A stretch of 37,195 nt of DNA from Bacteroidota bacterium (GTDB lineage Bacteria > Bacteroidota > Bacteroidia > CAILMK01). The number at the start of each line of letters is the position of its first letter. Within the stretch, counting starts at the first letter, position 1. The DNA lies in the NCBI GenBank assembly GCA_026391915.1, contig JAPLCZ010000297.1:1-37195 (forward strand), given 5' to 3'. Positions 16,305-23,674 of this stretch are shown piece after piece. Under the pieces are notes generated by a model. It worked only from the letters and a program-made list of their open reading frames with translations. It searched no databases and had not been told where the DNA came from. The position numbers were made by a program, and so were the translations under genes.

Positions 16305-17657
16305 TTATTCATCACCGTTTTCAGTAGCGGGATGGTAGGTAATTTTTATTCTGTTAATTTTTTTCTTGTCCGCGGATTCAATCTTAAAACTAAAATTTTG
16401 GTAAGATACTATCTCTCCTATTTTAGGTATTTCGCCTTTAAGTTCTACCACCATTCCGCCAATGGTTTCCACCTCTCCACGTATTTTCTCAAAGGTATCT
16501 TCCTCAAGGCTCATTACTTTTATAACATCGCTAAGGGAAGTCTTTCCGGTAAAAATAAAATTGTTGTCATCAAGGCGGCTATAGAAAATTTCATCATCAT
16601 CAAACTCATCACTTATGTCACCAACAATTTCTTCTAAAATATCCTCTAAAGTAATAATTCCTTGTGTGCCGCCATACTCATCCACCACTACGGCCATATG
16701 TATTTTTTCAGTTTTAAATTCCTGCAAAAGGTCATCAATCATTTTGCTTTCCGGCACAAACATGGGCTTGCGGATAAGGCTTTGCCATTCAAAATTTTCT
16801 TTGTTAGAGAGGTGTGGAATTAAATCTTTGATGTAAAGAATTCCTACCACTTCATCCAACCTTTCTTTATAAACCGGCAGGCGTGAGTACCTATTCTCAT
16901 TAATGTTTTTCAAGAGCTCTTCAAAGGGAGTTTCAATATCATGCGCCACAATATCAATCCTTGAAGTCATGATTTGTTTTACATTGGTAGTGCTGAAACT
17001 GATAACCCCTTTCAGTATTTTCTTTTCGTGGAGTGTGGTTTTATCATCCGAGGTAATTTCTATAGCATGGCGTATTTCATCAATCTTTAAATCATGACCA
17101 CGGCTATCAATTCTTTTTTCAATTACTTTGGTTGCCTGAATCATTACAAAAGAAATAGGATACAAGATTTTATTGAGGATAAACATTGGGTACGCCATCA
17201 CTGTTGCAAACTGGCGGTTATAATGTGCAGCATACACTTTTGGCGTTACCTCACCCAACAAAACAAGGGTAAAGGTTACGGTTACTATCTCAATAAAAAA
17301 CCTAAGATTTTTTGCTGATTCGGAATCTCCAGGCAACACCGAATGCATAAAGTCTGCAGCCAAAATTGCTACAGCAATATTCACCAACGTATTAATAATA
17401 AGGATGGAAGCAAGCAACTCCTTAGGCTTCTCAAGCAGTTGAATAATGGTTTTATGAAAAGGATGTTTGCTTTCTTGCAGCTCAATCAAGTCTTTATTTT
17501 TTAAAGAAAAAAACGCAGACTCAGACCCTGAAATTGCCGCAGCAATCAGTATCAGCAAAAAGATAACGCCTATCTCAACAAGATTCCCTGCTGAAAAATT
17601 AGATAATAGAATAATAGCAGCCGGAGGTATCCCCGGCTCACTTGCAATTATGCCCAA
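16305..17657 (-). CDS. gldE: GldE-like CNNM/CorC-family membrane protein
   Basis: A 450-residue protein with an N-terminal DUF21/CNNM membrane domain (GVIFLLILIAAAISGSESAFFSL, LLASILIINTLVNIAVAIL, LVLLGEVTPKVYA), a pair of CBS domains (IMTSRIDIVAHD, RYSRLPVYKERLDEVVGILYIKDL, MAVVVDEYGGTQGIITLEDILEEIVGDI) and a C-terminal CorC_HlyC domain (residues about 365-440). In Bacteroidota the copy next to ssb and mutY is GldE, associated with gliding motility and thereby T9SS function. The start is a TTG 21 bases after ssb; a stop codon lies immediately upstream, and no later in-frame ATG precedes the membrane domain. Confidence 0.88.
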   Translation of the reverse strand: MGIIASEPGIPPAAIILLSNFSAGNLVEIGVIFLLILIAAAISGSESAFFSLKNKDLIELQESKHPFHKTIIQLLEKPKELLASILIINTLVNIAVAILAADFMHSVLPGDSESAKNLRFFIEIVTVTFTLVLLGEVTPKVYAAHYNRQFATVMAYPMFILNKILYPISFVMIQATKVIEKRIDSRGHDLKIDEIRHAIEITSDDKTTLHEKKILKGVISFSTTNVKQIMTSRIDIVAHDIETPFEELLKNINENRYSRLPVYKERLDEVVGILYIKDLIPHLSNKENFEWQSLIRKPMFVPESKMIDDLLQEFKTEKIHMAVVVDEYGGTQGIITLEDILEEIVGDISDEFDDDEIFYSRLDDNNFIFTGKTSLSDVIKVMSLEEDTFEKIRGEVETIGGMVVELKGEIPKIGEIVSYQNFSFKIESADKKKINRIKITYHPATENGDE

Positions 17658-17678
17658 TTAAATGTTGATTGGTTCATA

Positions 17679-18143
17679 CTAAAATGGGAGGTCATCGCTT
17701 CCCATTTGTTGGGTTGCCTCAGTTACATCTTGATGAACCGGTGCAGGTGCTTGTTGTTGGTTACTGTTGGAGTAATTATTTCCACCGCCATTGCTTCCGC
17801 TGTTTGCGCCATCTTCTTTCTTGCCAAGCATTTGAAGTTGTTCAGCAACTATCTCAGTAAAATATCTTTTTACGCCATCTTTATCATCATAAGTACGGCT
17901 GGTGATTTTCCCTTCAATATAAACTTGCTTCCCTTTCTGAAGATATTTTTCAGCAACGATAGCAAGCCCTCTCCAGGCAACTATGTTATGCCATTCGGTT
18001 TTGTCTTGACGGTTGCCATCTTTATCTTTATAACTTTCTGTGGTTGCAAGAGAGAATGTTGCTACTGGCACATTGTCCATTACATACTTAATTTCTGGGT
18101 CTTTACCCAAATTGCCTACAAGGATTACTTTGTTTACACTCAT
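17679..18143 (-). CDS. ssb: Single-stranded DNA-binding protein
   Basis: A 154-residue OB-fold protein that coats single-stranded DNA in replication and repair. The N-terminal domain (MSVNKVILVGNLGKDPEIKY, TEWHNIVAWRGLA, GKQVYIEGKI) is canonical. A Gly/Ser/Asn/Gln-rich linker then leads to the acidic tip DDLPF that recruits partner proteins. It lies between mutY and gldE on the same strand. Confidence 0.97.
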   Translation of the reverse strand: MSVNKVILVGNLGKDPEIKYVMDNVPVATFSLATTESYKDKDGNRQDKTEWHNIVAWRGLAIVAEKYLQKGKQVYIEGKITSRTYDDKDGVKRYFTEIVAEQLQMLGKKEDGANSGSNGGGNNYSNSNQQQAPAPVHQDVTEATQQMGSDDLPF

Positions 18144-18182
18144 GTCTGTTTATTTTTAATTAGCCGTTAAAATTACAACAAT

Positions 18183-19235
18183 TTACAAAACCGCAAAATC
18201 TTTTAAAAAATTCTCAATGGGTTTGGGTAGCGGATAGTCTTTTAATTTTGTAAAGGGTACAAAGATATAATCTCCTTTAATCTGTTCCCTGATACTTTTT
18301 AACTCAATTTTATAGAAACTGATTTCCAGCGTTTGGTGGGTGAGTTTGTGGGTTATTTTTTTCAGATTATTTTTTTTAAGAGTCGTTAAATCCAAATCAA
18401 GGCTTTGAAAAATTTTCACCTTCCCCCCTTCATTTTCTTCTAAAGGGAAATCATACAACCCCTGCCAAATATCTCCCGCTTCCCGCTTTTTTAGGATAAG
18501 ATTTTTCGCATCATGTATAAATAGATAGTGTAGATATCTTGTCCGAACTTTTAGTTTTTTTAGTTTGATGGGGAGGATTTCTGTGAGGTTATTCTCCTTC
18601 GCTTTGCAAAATCTATTGATAGGGCATTCCTCACATTTAGGGTTTTGAGGTGTACAAATCATAGCGCCCAATTCCATCATTGCCTCATTAAAATCTCCAG
18701 GGTTCTTTTTATCAAGTAAGGAGTTTGCCAATATAGAATAATGCTTTTCAGCCCCATTTTCATTGATGGGAATTTCATCCTCATAAAGGCGGGAGAGTAC
18801 ACGGTAAACATTGCCATCCAGCACCGCCACGGGTTTATTATAGGAAATAGAAGCAATGGCCGCAGCGGTATAATTCCCAACCCCTTTTAGTTTTTTTAGC
18901 TCCTCAAATTCTTCTGGAAAGCTTGCATTATAATTTTCAACAATATCCTTTGCAGCAGTATGGAGATTCCTTGCTCTTGAATAATAACCCAACCCTTGCC
19001 ACAGCTTAAGCACCTCCTGTTCACTTGCCTTGGCAAGCGCCTCTACATCCGGGAAAGCAGAGATAAATTTAAGATAATAAGGCATCCCTTGGGCCACTCT
19101 TGTCTGCTGAAGAATGATTTCTGAGAGCCAGATTTTGTAGGCATCTTTTTGCCCCCGCCAAAGGAAATCCCTTTTTTCTGCCCTGAACCAGCGCAAAATT
19201 TCCGTCTGTATATTTTTAATTATCAAGGGTTTCAA
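18183..19235 (-). CDS. mutY: A/G-specific adenine DNA glycosylase
   Basis: Removes adenine mispaired with 8-oxoguanine. It has the helix-hairpin-helix (LKKLKGVGNYTAAAIASI), the catalytic Asp in AVLDGNVYRVLSRL, the WLSEIILQQTRV block, the [4Fe-4S] cluster cysteines (CTPQNPKCEECPINRFC) and a C-terminal NUDIX-like domain. The TTG at 19235 gives about 350 residues and begins just before the conserved domain. Upstream in-frame starts at 19289 (ATG) and 19319 (TTG) add low-complexity hydrophobic residues and run into the divergent hup promoter, so they are less likely. The start remains the weakest part of the call. Confidence 0.93.
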   Translation of the reverse strand: MKPLIIKNIQTEILRWFRAEKRDFLWRGQKDAYKIWLSEIILQQTRVAQGMPYYLKFISAFPDVEALAKASEQEVLKLWQGLGYYSRARNLHTAAKDIVENYNASFPEEFEELKKLKGVGNYTAAAIASISYNKPVAVLDGNVYRVLSRLYEDEIPINENGAEKHYSILANSLLDKKNPGDFNEAMMELGAMICTPQNPKCEECPINRFCKAKENNLTEILPIKLKKLKVRTRYLHYLFIHDAKNLILKKREAGDIWQGLYDFPLEENEGGKVKIFQSLDLDLTTLKKNNLKKITHKLTHQTLEISFYKIELKSIREQIKGDYIFVPFTKLKDYPLPKPIENFLKDFAVL

Positions 19236-19244
19236 AACAATCAG

Positions 19245-19286
19245 CAAAAATAAACTATTTATATAAAGATTAATAATATAAATTTG
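19245..19286. promoter_or_regulatory. Divergent pair of -7 elements between mutY and hup
   Basis: On the minus strand TATTTTTG (19245-19252) faces mutY; on the plus strand TAAATTTG (19279-19286) faces the HU gene. Both match TAnnTTTG exactly. They lie 26 bases apart, back to back, so their upstream contacts must overlap and the two transcripts may compete. Confidence 0.6.
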
Positions 19287-19334
19287 CATGTTACAAAACC
19301 TAACTAAAACACTAACCAACTAAATTTTAACAAC

Positions 19335-19625
19335 GTGACTAAAGCAGATGTAGTTTCAGAAATCGCAGCAAAAACTGGTACTGATAAAAGTACCGTTTCT
19401 GATGTTGTAGAAAGTTTCTTTACCGTCCTAAAAGACAACATGGGTAAAGGAACCAATGTTTACTTCCGTGGCTTTGGTAGCTTTATCGTGAAAAAAAGAG
19501 CACGTAAAGTAGCCAGAAACATTGCGAAGAACACCTCTCTTATCATTGAGCCACACTATGTGCCGGCATTTAAACCTGCCAAAACATTTGTGGAAAATGT
19601 AAAGAAAAAAGTAAAAAAGAAGTAA
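19335..19625 (+). CDS. hup: HU/IHF-family DNA-binding protein
   Basis: A 96-residue nucleoid protein that bends DNA as a dimer. The N-terminal helices (MTKADVVSEIAAKTGTDKST) and the beta-arm region (VYFRGFGSFIVKKRARKVARNI) match HU, with the usual GFGSF turn and a C-terminal lysine tail. The start is GTG. A -7 element lies 48 bases upstream. It is divergent from mutY and heads a plus-strand group with a TPR protein, bL38 and RNase G. Confidence 0.95.
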   Translation: MTKADVVSEIAAKTGTDKSTVSDVVESFFTVLKDNMGKGTNVYFRGFGSFIVKKRARKVARNIAKNTSLIIEPHYVPAFKPAKTFVENVKKKVKKK

Positions 19626-19646
19626 AACTCTTTAAAGAACCAAAAA

Positions 19647-20480
19647 ATGCAATCAGCCCGAATTAAGCAATTAGCTTTATTTCTACTTGCCATTGGGTTG
19701 GTTGCATTTTTATTTATTAATGGCAGAAATAACTCTTCTGCCTTAGTGAATGAAAAACCATCATCTATTAAAAAAGATGATGACCTAAAACAAGGTTTTG
19801 ACTTTGCCATGTTTGAAAAAGACGTGAAAAGAAAACTCGGCAAAAACGAAATTGAAGAGATTAATAACTTAGAAAAAAACCTAACAGATAATAAGAATTT
19901 GCTAGCCCTTGCTGAAAAATATGATAAATTAGAGAAACCTGTTTTGGCAGGTTATTACTATTTTCAATTGGCGGGCAAAGCAAAATCAAATGCTGATTAC
20001 TGGCAAAAGGCAGGGAAGAAATTCTTTGAAAGTGCTAGCCAATTCAGTGATTCATTAACCTTTATTTACCTTGCCGGGCTATCCACTAAATCTTATGAAA
20101 AATCTTTGGAGATAGCACCTAATAACCTTGATGCAAAAGCTGATTTAGCGGTAAATTATATTGAAGCCAGCCCAGACCCCATGAAAGGCGTTGGCTTACT
20201 GCGCAGCATTATACAAACAGACTCCATGAATAAAAAAGCCATTATGTATCTTGGCTTTTTCTCCATGAAATCAAAACAATACCCTAAAGCTATTAAACGC
20301 TTTGAAAAACTAGTAGATATTGACCCTAACTATCCCTATTACCTCCGCTATTTGGCTGAGGCATACATAGCAGGTGGCAGAAAAGAAGATGCAATAAAGA
20401 CATTGCAAACTTATAAAACCAAGGTGCATGATAAGCGCCTATTGGATGAAGCAGATAAAGTAATTAATAACATAAAATAA
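19647..20480 (+). CDS. Membrane-anchored TPR-repeat protein
   Basis: A 277-residue protein with one N-terminal membrane segment (about residues 7-25, LALFLLAIGLVAFLFING) and a soluble region made of TPR-like helical pairs (KSYEKSLEIAPNNLDAKADL, YPKAIKRFEKLVDIDPNYPY, EDAIKTLQTYKTKV). It starts 21 bases after hup. Probably a scaffold; partners cannot be named from sequence. Confidence 0.78.
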   Translation: MQSARIKQLALFLLAIGLVAFLFINGRNNSSALVNEKPSSIKKDDDLKQGFDFAMFEKDVKRKLGKNEIEEINNLEKNLTDNKNLLALAEKYDKLEKPVLAGYYYFQLAGKAKSNADYWQKAGKKFFESASQFSDSLTFIYLAGLSTKSYEKSLEIAPNNLDAKADLAVNYIEASPDPMKGVGLLRSIIQTDSMNKKAIMYLGFFSMKSKQYPKAIKRFEKLVDIDPNYPYYLRYLAEAYIAGGRKEDAIKTLQTYKTKVHDKRLLDEADKVINNIK

Positions 20481-20491
20481 ATACGAAGGAT

Positions 20492-20584
20492 ATGCCTTGC
20501 GGAAAAAAAAGAAAACGTCATAAAATCTCTACGCATAAGCGTAAAAAAAGACTTAGAAAAAATAGACATAAAAAGAAGAAATAA
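20492..20584 (+). CDS. bL38-type ribosomal protein (AURKAIP1/COX24 domain), 30 residues
   Basis: A very short, extremely basic protein beginning MPCGKKRKRHKISTHKRKKR and ending in a Lys-rich tail; 22 of 30 residues are Lys, Arg or His. This is the AURKAIP1/COX24-domain peptide found across Bacteroidota and reported in the Flavobacterium johnsoniae ribosome as bL38. It is easily missed by gene finders because of its length. It lies 11 bases after the TPR gene and before RNase G. A gaagga run ends one base before the ATG, too close for a standard Shine-Dalgarno site. Confidence 0.85.
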   Translation: MPCGKKRKRHKISTHKRKKRLRKNRHKKKK

Positions 20585-20594
20585 CCCTTTGATG

Positions 20595-20610
20595 GGCTGC
20601 TAAAGCAGCC
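20595..20610 (+). terminator. Short hairpin after bL38
   Basis: GGCTGC / GCAGCC with a TAAA loop, followed by a broken T tract (tttggttagttgtttt), 10 bases after the bL38 stop. It could be a weak terminator or a processing site before rng. Confidence 0.45.
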
Positions 20611-20678
20611 TTTGGTTAGTTGTTTTAGAAACCTCTCTGCCAGGAGAACCCGTTTCACCTTAAACTTCTTTTAATCAT

Positions 20679-22196
20679 TTGTCAAAAGAACTTATAATTC
20701 AAACTTCCCCTGAGGGGGCAGAGATTGCTTTGCTTCAAGATAAGCGCCTGATTGAGCTTCACCACGATAATGTGGATGAAGACTTTTTGGTGGGCGATAT
20801 TTATTTGGGCAAAGTAAGAAAGCTCATTCCCGGGCTCAATGCTGCTTTTGTGGATATTGGGCATGAGAAAGATGCCTTCCTCCATTACCATGACCTTGGC
20901 CCTAACCTACCCTCCCTACTTAAGTTTGGGGATTCTATTAAAAAAAGTGGGCAGATACAAACCTATGTGGATGTATTCCGTAACCTGCCAACTATTAATA
21001 AGAATGGGAAGATAGAAGATGCCCTAGAAACAGGTCAGCAGATAATAGTGCAGATTGTTAAAGAACCCATCTCCACCAAAGGGCCTCGACTTACTTCGGA
21101 AATTAGTGTGCCGGGTAGGTTTTTTATTCTTATTCCTTTCTCTGAGACTATCTCTTTCTCCAAAAAAATAAAAACAAAAGAAGAGAGAGACCGCCTCAAA
21201 CGCATTATCCTTGAGTTAAAACCTAAGAACTTTGGGCTCATTGCCCGCACCAATGCAGAGGGCGTGAGTGATGAGGAACTCAGAGCAGATTTTGAAAAAC
21301 TAATTAATGATTGGGCGGGTATTGTAAAAGCCCTTGCCACTGGCAAAGCCAAGCTTTATAGTGAAGCGGTGAAAACCGAATCCATATTGCGGGATATCCT
21401 CAACGCTAGCTTTGAAAAGATTACCGTGGATAACCCCACCATCTATAAGCGCATTAAAACTTTTGTGCAAAGTATCTCCCCTGGGCAGGAGGATATTGTG
21501 AAATATTATAAGGGTGATAAACCCGTTTTTGAGGCACTGGAAGTGGATAAACAGATTCGCAGCCTCTTCAATAAAATTGTGAATTTGGGTGGTGGCTCTT
21601 ACCTGATTGTTGAGCATACCGAGGCAATGCATGTGATAGATGTGAACAGTGGTAGCAAAAAAGGCAAAACCGCCAACCAAGAAGATACAGCACTAAAGAT
21701 AAACCTTGAAGCCATTGATGAAATTGCCCGCCAACTACGGTTGCGGGATATGGGCGGTATTATAGTAATAGATTTTATTGATGTGAAATCTGCCGCCAAT
21801 AAAAAGCTGGTGTATGAAAAAATGCGTGAAGCTATGACCGCAGACCGCGCCAAACACACCATCCTCCAGCTCACAAAATTTGGGTTGATGCAGATTACCC
21901 GCCAGCGTGTGCGCCCAGAGATAAATATGGAGGCATCAGAGCCATGTGAGGTGTGCAACGGCACCGGTGTGGTACCTAAAGGAGTGCCTATTAATGAAGA
22001 ATTAGAAAACCGCATCACCCAGATGATAATGGAAAAAGGCCTTAAACGGCTTACCGTAAAACTCAACCCACTATTGCAGGCATATTTCACCAAAGGCATT
22101 ATTAGCCGCAGGCTAAAATGGCTACTGGATTACCGCTGCAACGTAAAGCTGATAGCAGTGGAAGGTATGCTACTAAATCAGTATGAGTTTGAGTAA
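20679..22196 (+). CDS. rng: Ribonuclease E/G family endoribonuclease
   Basis: A 505-residue single-strand-specific endoribonuclease. The N-terminal S1-type domain (DIYLGKVRKLIPGLNAAFVDIGHEKDAFLH) is followed by the DNase I-like catalytic core with the metal-binding aspartates in MHVIDVNSGSKKG and GGIIVIDFIDV. The zinc-link cysteines are in CEVCNGTG. It lacks the long C-terminal degradosome scaffold of E. coli RNase E, so it is the RNase G type. The start is a TTG (LSKELIIQTSPEG), consistent with family alignments. It is the last gene of the hup group and is followed by a clear terminator. Confidence 0.95.
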   Translation: MSKELIIQTSPEGAEIALLQDKRLIELHHDNVDEDFLVGDIYLGKVRKLIPGLNAAFVDIGHEKDAFLHYHDLGPNLPSLLKFGDSIKKSGQIQTYVDVFRNLPTINKNGKIEDALETGQQIIVQIVKEPISTKGPRLTSEISVPGRFFILIPFSETISFSKKIKTKEERDRLKRIILELKPKNFGLIARTNAEGVSDEELRADFEKLINDWAGIVKALATGKAKLYSEAVKTESILRDILNASFEKITVDNPTIYKRIKTFVQSISPGQEDIVKYYKGDKPVFEALEVDKQIRSLFNKIVNLGGGSYLIVEHTEAMHVIDVNSGSKKGKTANQEDTALKINLEAIDEIARQLRLRDMGGIIVIDFIDVKSAANKKLVYEKMREAMTADRAKHTILQLTKFGLMQITRQRVRPEINMEASEPCEVCNGTGVVPKGVPINEELENRITQMIMEKGLKRLTVKLNPLLQAYFTKGIISRRLKWLLDYRCNVKLIAVEGMLLNQYEFE

Positions 22197-22229
22197 GTAG
22201 AAAATATCAATTTGAGGTATGATATATAG

Positions 22230-22263
22230 ACCTCCAAGTTTTTGAAAACCTTGGAGGTTTTTT
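22230..22263 (+). terminator. Rho-independent terminator after rng
   Basis: ACCTCCAAG / CTTGGAGGT, a 9-bp stem with an 11-base loop, followed at once by a run of six T. It lies 33 bases after the RNase G stop. Confidence 0.85.
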
Positions 22264-22509
22264 ATTTATTATTAGACATACTATTTTTATTGTTTGATAC
22301 TTTTATTTTTTTATTTGAAATGATTAATTTTTACTTTGAGATTTTTTTTATTTTTATTGATGCAACTAAATAAATATTAGACACATTTTTTTATTACATT
22401 GATATAATTAATTATTACATTTAACTTTTTATATTTTTATTTGACGAAGTTAATTTTTTGTTTGACATATTATTTTCTACCTAAATTTTTCATCAAACAA
22501 AAATTTTAT
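22264..22509. other. Extremely AT-rich leader with degenerate repeats
   Basis: By hand count 22261-22500 contains about 35 G+C in 240 bases (about 15%), far below the flanking genes. It holds no ORF of note. A 35-base unit occurs twice (22308-22342 and 22434-22468) with 27 matches, and TTTGA preceded by a T run recurs at least five times. It leads into the promoter of the orphan gene at 22551. It could be an AT-rich regulatory region for a nucleoid silencer, or the mark of an insertion. Confidence 0.6.
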
Positions 22510-22517
22510 TATATTTG
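22510..22517 (+). promoter_or_regulatory. -7 promoter element (orphan gene)
   Basis: TATATTTG, exact TAnnTTTG match, 33 bases before the ATG at 22551. Its TTG is also an in-frame apparent start codon at 22515 that should not be used. Confidence 0.6.
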
Positions 22518-22550
22518 CCTAAATTTTTATTATCACCAATAGTAATTTTT

Positions 22551-23483
22551 ATGAAGCAAAATATAAAAAGAAAATACCTGCTTAAAGATACTGAATTGCA
22601 TACTAAAGCATCTTTATTTCATAGTTGTTTGGTAACTTACCTTACTGAATTTAGTTCTCGTTTTCTATTTATTAATCAACAATATATTGATGATTTTGAA
22701 CAACTTATTGAATCATGTAGAAAATATCCTCATGATTCTGGTAATATAGCTGACGGAAGAGTATATACAGGTGAGGTTAAGCAACTCATAAAGCTTGCAA
22801 AAGATAAAATTAGTGAGGTAAAAGCCTATGCAAAGATAATATATCCATCTGAGGATATTAATGCTAATATCTATAACGCCAAAAAATTTCAGGAGGCAGC
22901 GGCAAACGTATCTAAGCTGTATGATTTGCTACTTCATGTGCATAATTTTGTTACCTCAGATGCCCGCAAGCCTGATTTTTTAGCCAAAGGCTATACCCAA
23001 ACGGATATGGATGCCCTCCTAACAACTGCGGAGGAACTCAGTGCCCAAAACACTATATCTGTAGCTGGCAAAACGGATAGGCAAACGGATACGCAAACCC
23101 GAATTGAGTTGCATAATCAGGTGTATGACCAGCTGAAAGTGATTAGAATTTGCGCCAAAGTGGTTTTTAGAACAAATAGGGCGGTTTATAATTTATTCAA
23201 CCTCAAAAAAGAGAGAAACCCTGTACCCACAACTATAGAGGTACTTGTAAATGCAGCACAAACCAATGCCAAACTAAAGGGCGCTACCATCACTATTGAT
23301 GGAAAAAAAACGTATGCCCCCAAAACCACTGCCCGCACCGGCAAAGTGAAATTTTTGATTGTAAAAGCCTCCCCTACTGTAAATATCAAGGTCATTCACC
23401 CTGATTATCCCCCCTATATTCTCACCGCCCAAAAGCTAAAACTGAAGAAGAAGAATGTGGTGAAAGTGGTGATGGGAGGTTGA
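22551..23483 (+). CDS. Unrecognised two-part protein (helical domain plus beta-sandwich tail)
   Basis: A 310-residue protein from the ATG at 22551 (MKQNIKRKYLLKDTELHTK). Residues about 1-220 look all-helical and lack a signal peptide or membrane segment. They include a run LLTTAEELSAQNTISVAGKT and a Thr/Gln-rich DRQTDTQTRIE stretch. Residues about 225-310 look like a small Ig or carboxypeptidase-regulatory-like beta domain (TIEVLVNAAQTNAKLKGATI, NIKVIHPDYPPYILTAQKLK). I do not recognise the family. It stands alone, with a very AT-rich leader on one side and palindromic repeats on the other. Codon use appears more AT-rich in its first third than in its last, which may point to a composite origin. 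Confidence 0.65.
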   Translation: MKQNIKRKYLLKDTELHTKASLFHSCLVTYLTEFSSRFLFINQQYIDDFEQLIESCRKYPHDSGNIADGRVYTGEVKQLIKLAKDKISEVKAYAKIIYPSEDINANIYNAKKFQEAAANVSKLYDLLLHVHNFVTSDARKPDFLAKGYTQTDMDALLTTAEELSAQNTISVAGKTDRQTDTQTRIELHNQVYDQLKVIRICAKVVFRTNRAVYNLFNLKKERNPVPTTIEVLVNAAQTNAKLKGATITIDGKKTYAPKTTARTGKVKFLIVKASPTVNIKVIHPDYPPYILTAQKLKLKKKNVVKVVMGG

Positions 23484-23518
23484 GAATTAATAATTAAAAA
23501 TGAAAAATGAAAAAAAAG

Positions 23519-23594
23519 CTGTCATTCTGTAAGAATCTTCCCTTGCATAAGAACTACAGTGCTATTAATAGGGAGGGTTCTTACAGAATGACAG
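23519..23594. repeat. Intergenic inverted repeat (25-bp arms)
   Basis: Arms at 23519-23543 and 23570-23594 share ctgtcattctgtaagaa and pair at 23 of 25 positions around a 26-base spacer. Both are flanked outside by aaaagct in opposite orientation. It has the look of a small palindromic mobile repeat (REP/MITE-like). It is unrelated to the 11373-11427 element except for the tgtca core. Confidence 0.72.
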
Positions 23595-23633
23595 TAGCTT
23601 TTCAGTTCTTAAAGAAGAAAGTTAATGGCTTTA

Positions 23634-23668
23634 TTCCTTGCCGTCCCCATTTATGGGACGGCAAGGAA
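23634..23668. terminator. Perfect 14-bp hairpin between convergent genes
   Basis: TTCCTTGCCGTCCC / GGGACGGCAAGGAA with a seven-base loop, six bases from the stop of the convergent lipoprotein gene. It is long and GC-rich but has no T run, so it may be a structural barrier or part of the repeat next to it. Confidence 0.5.
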
Positions 23669-23674
23669 GGCGCG

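Noticed and set aside
17706-18170. Open frame of 154 codons opposite ssb with hydrophobic stretches
   Set aside because: Exactly mirrors the conserved ssb gene; hydrophobicity is explained by complementary codons.
21599-22099. Open frame of 166 codons opposite rng
   Set aside because: Antisense shadow of the conserved RNase G catalytic region; the sequence has no recognisable feature.
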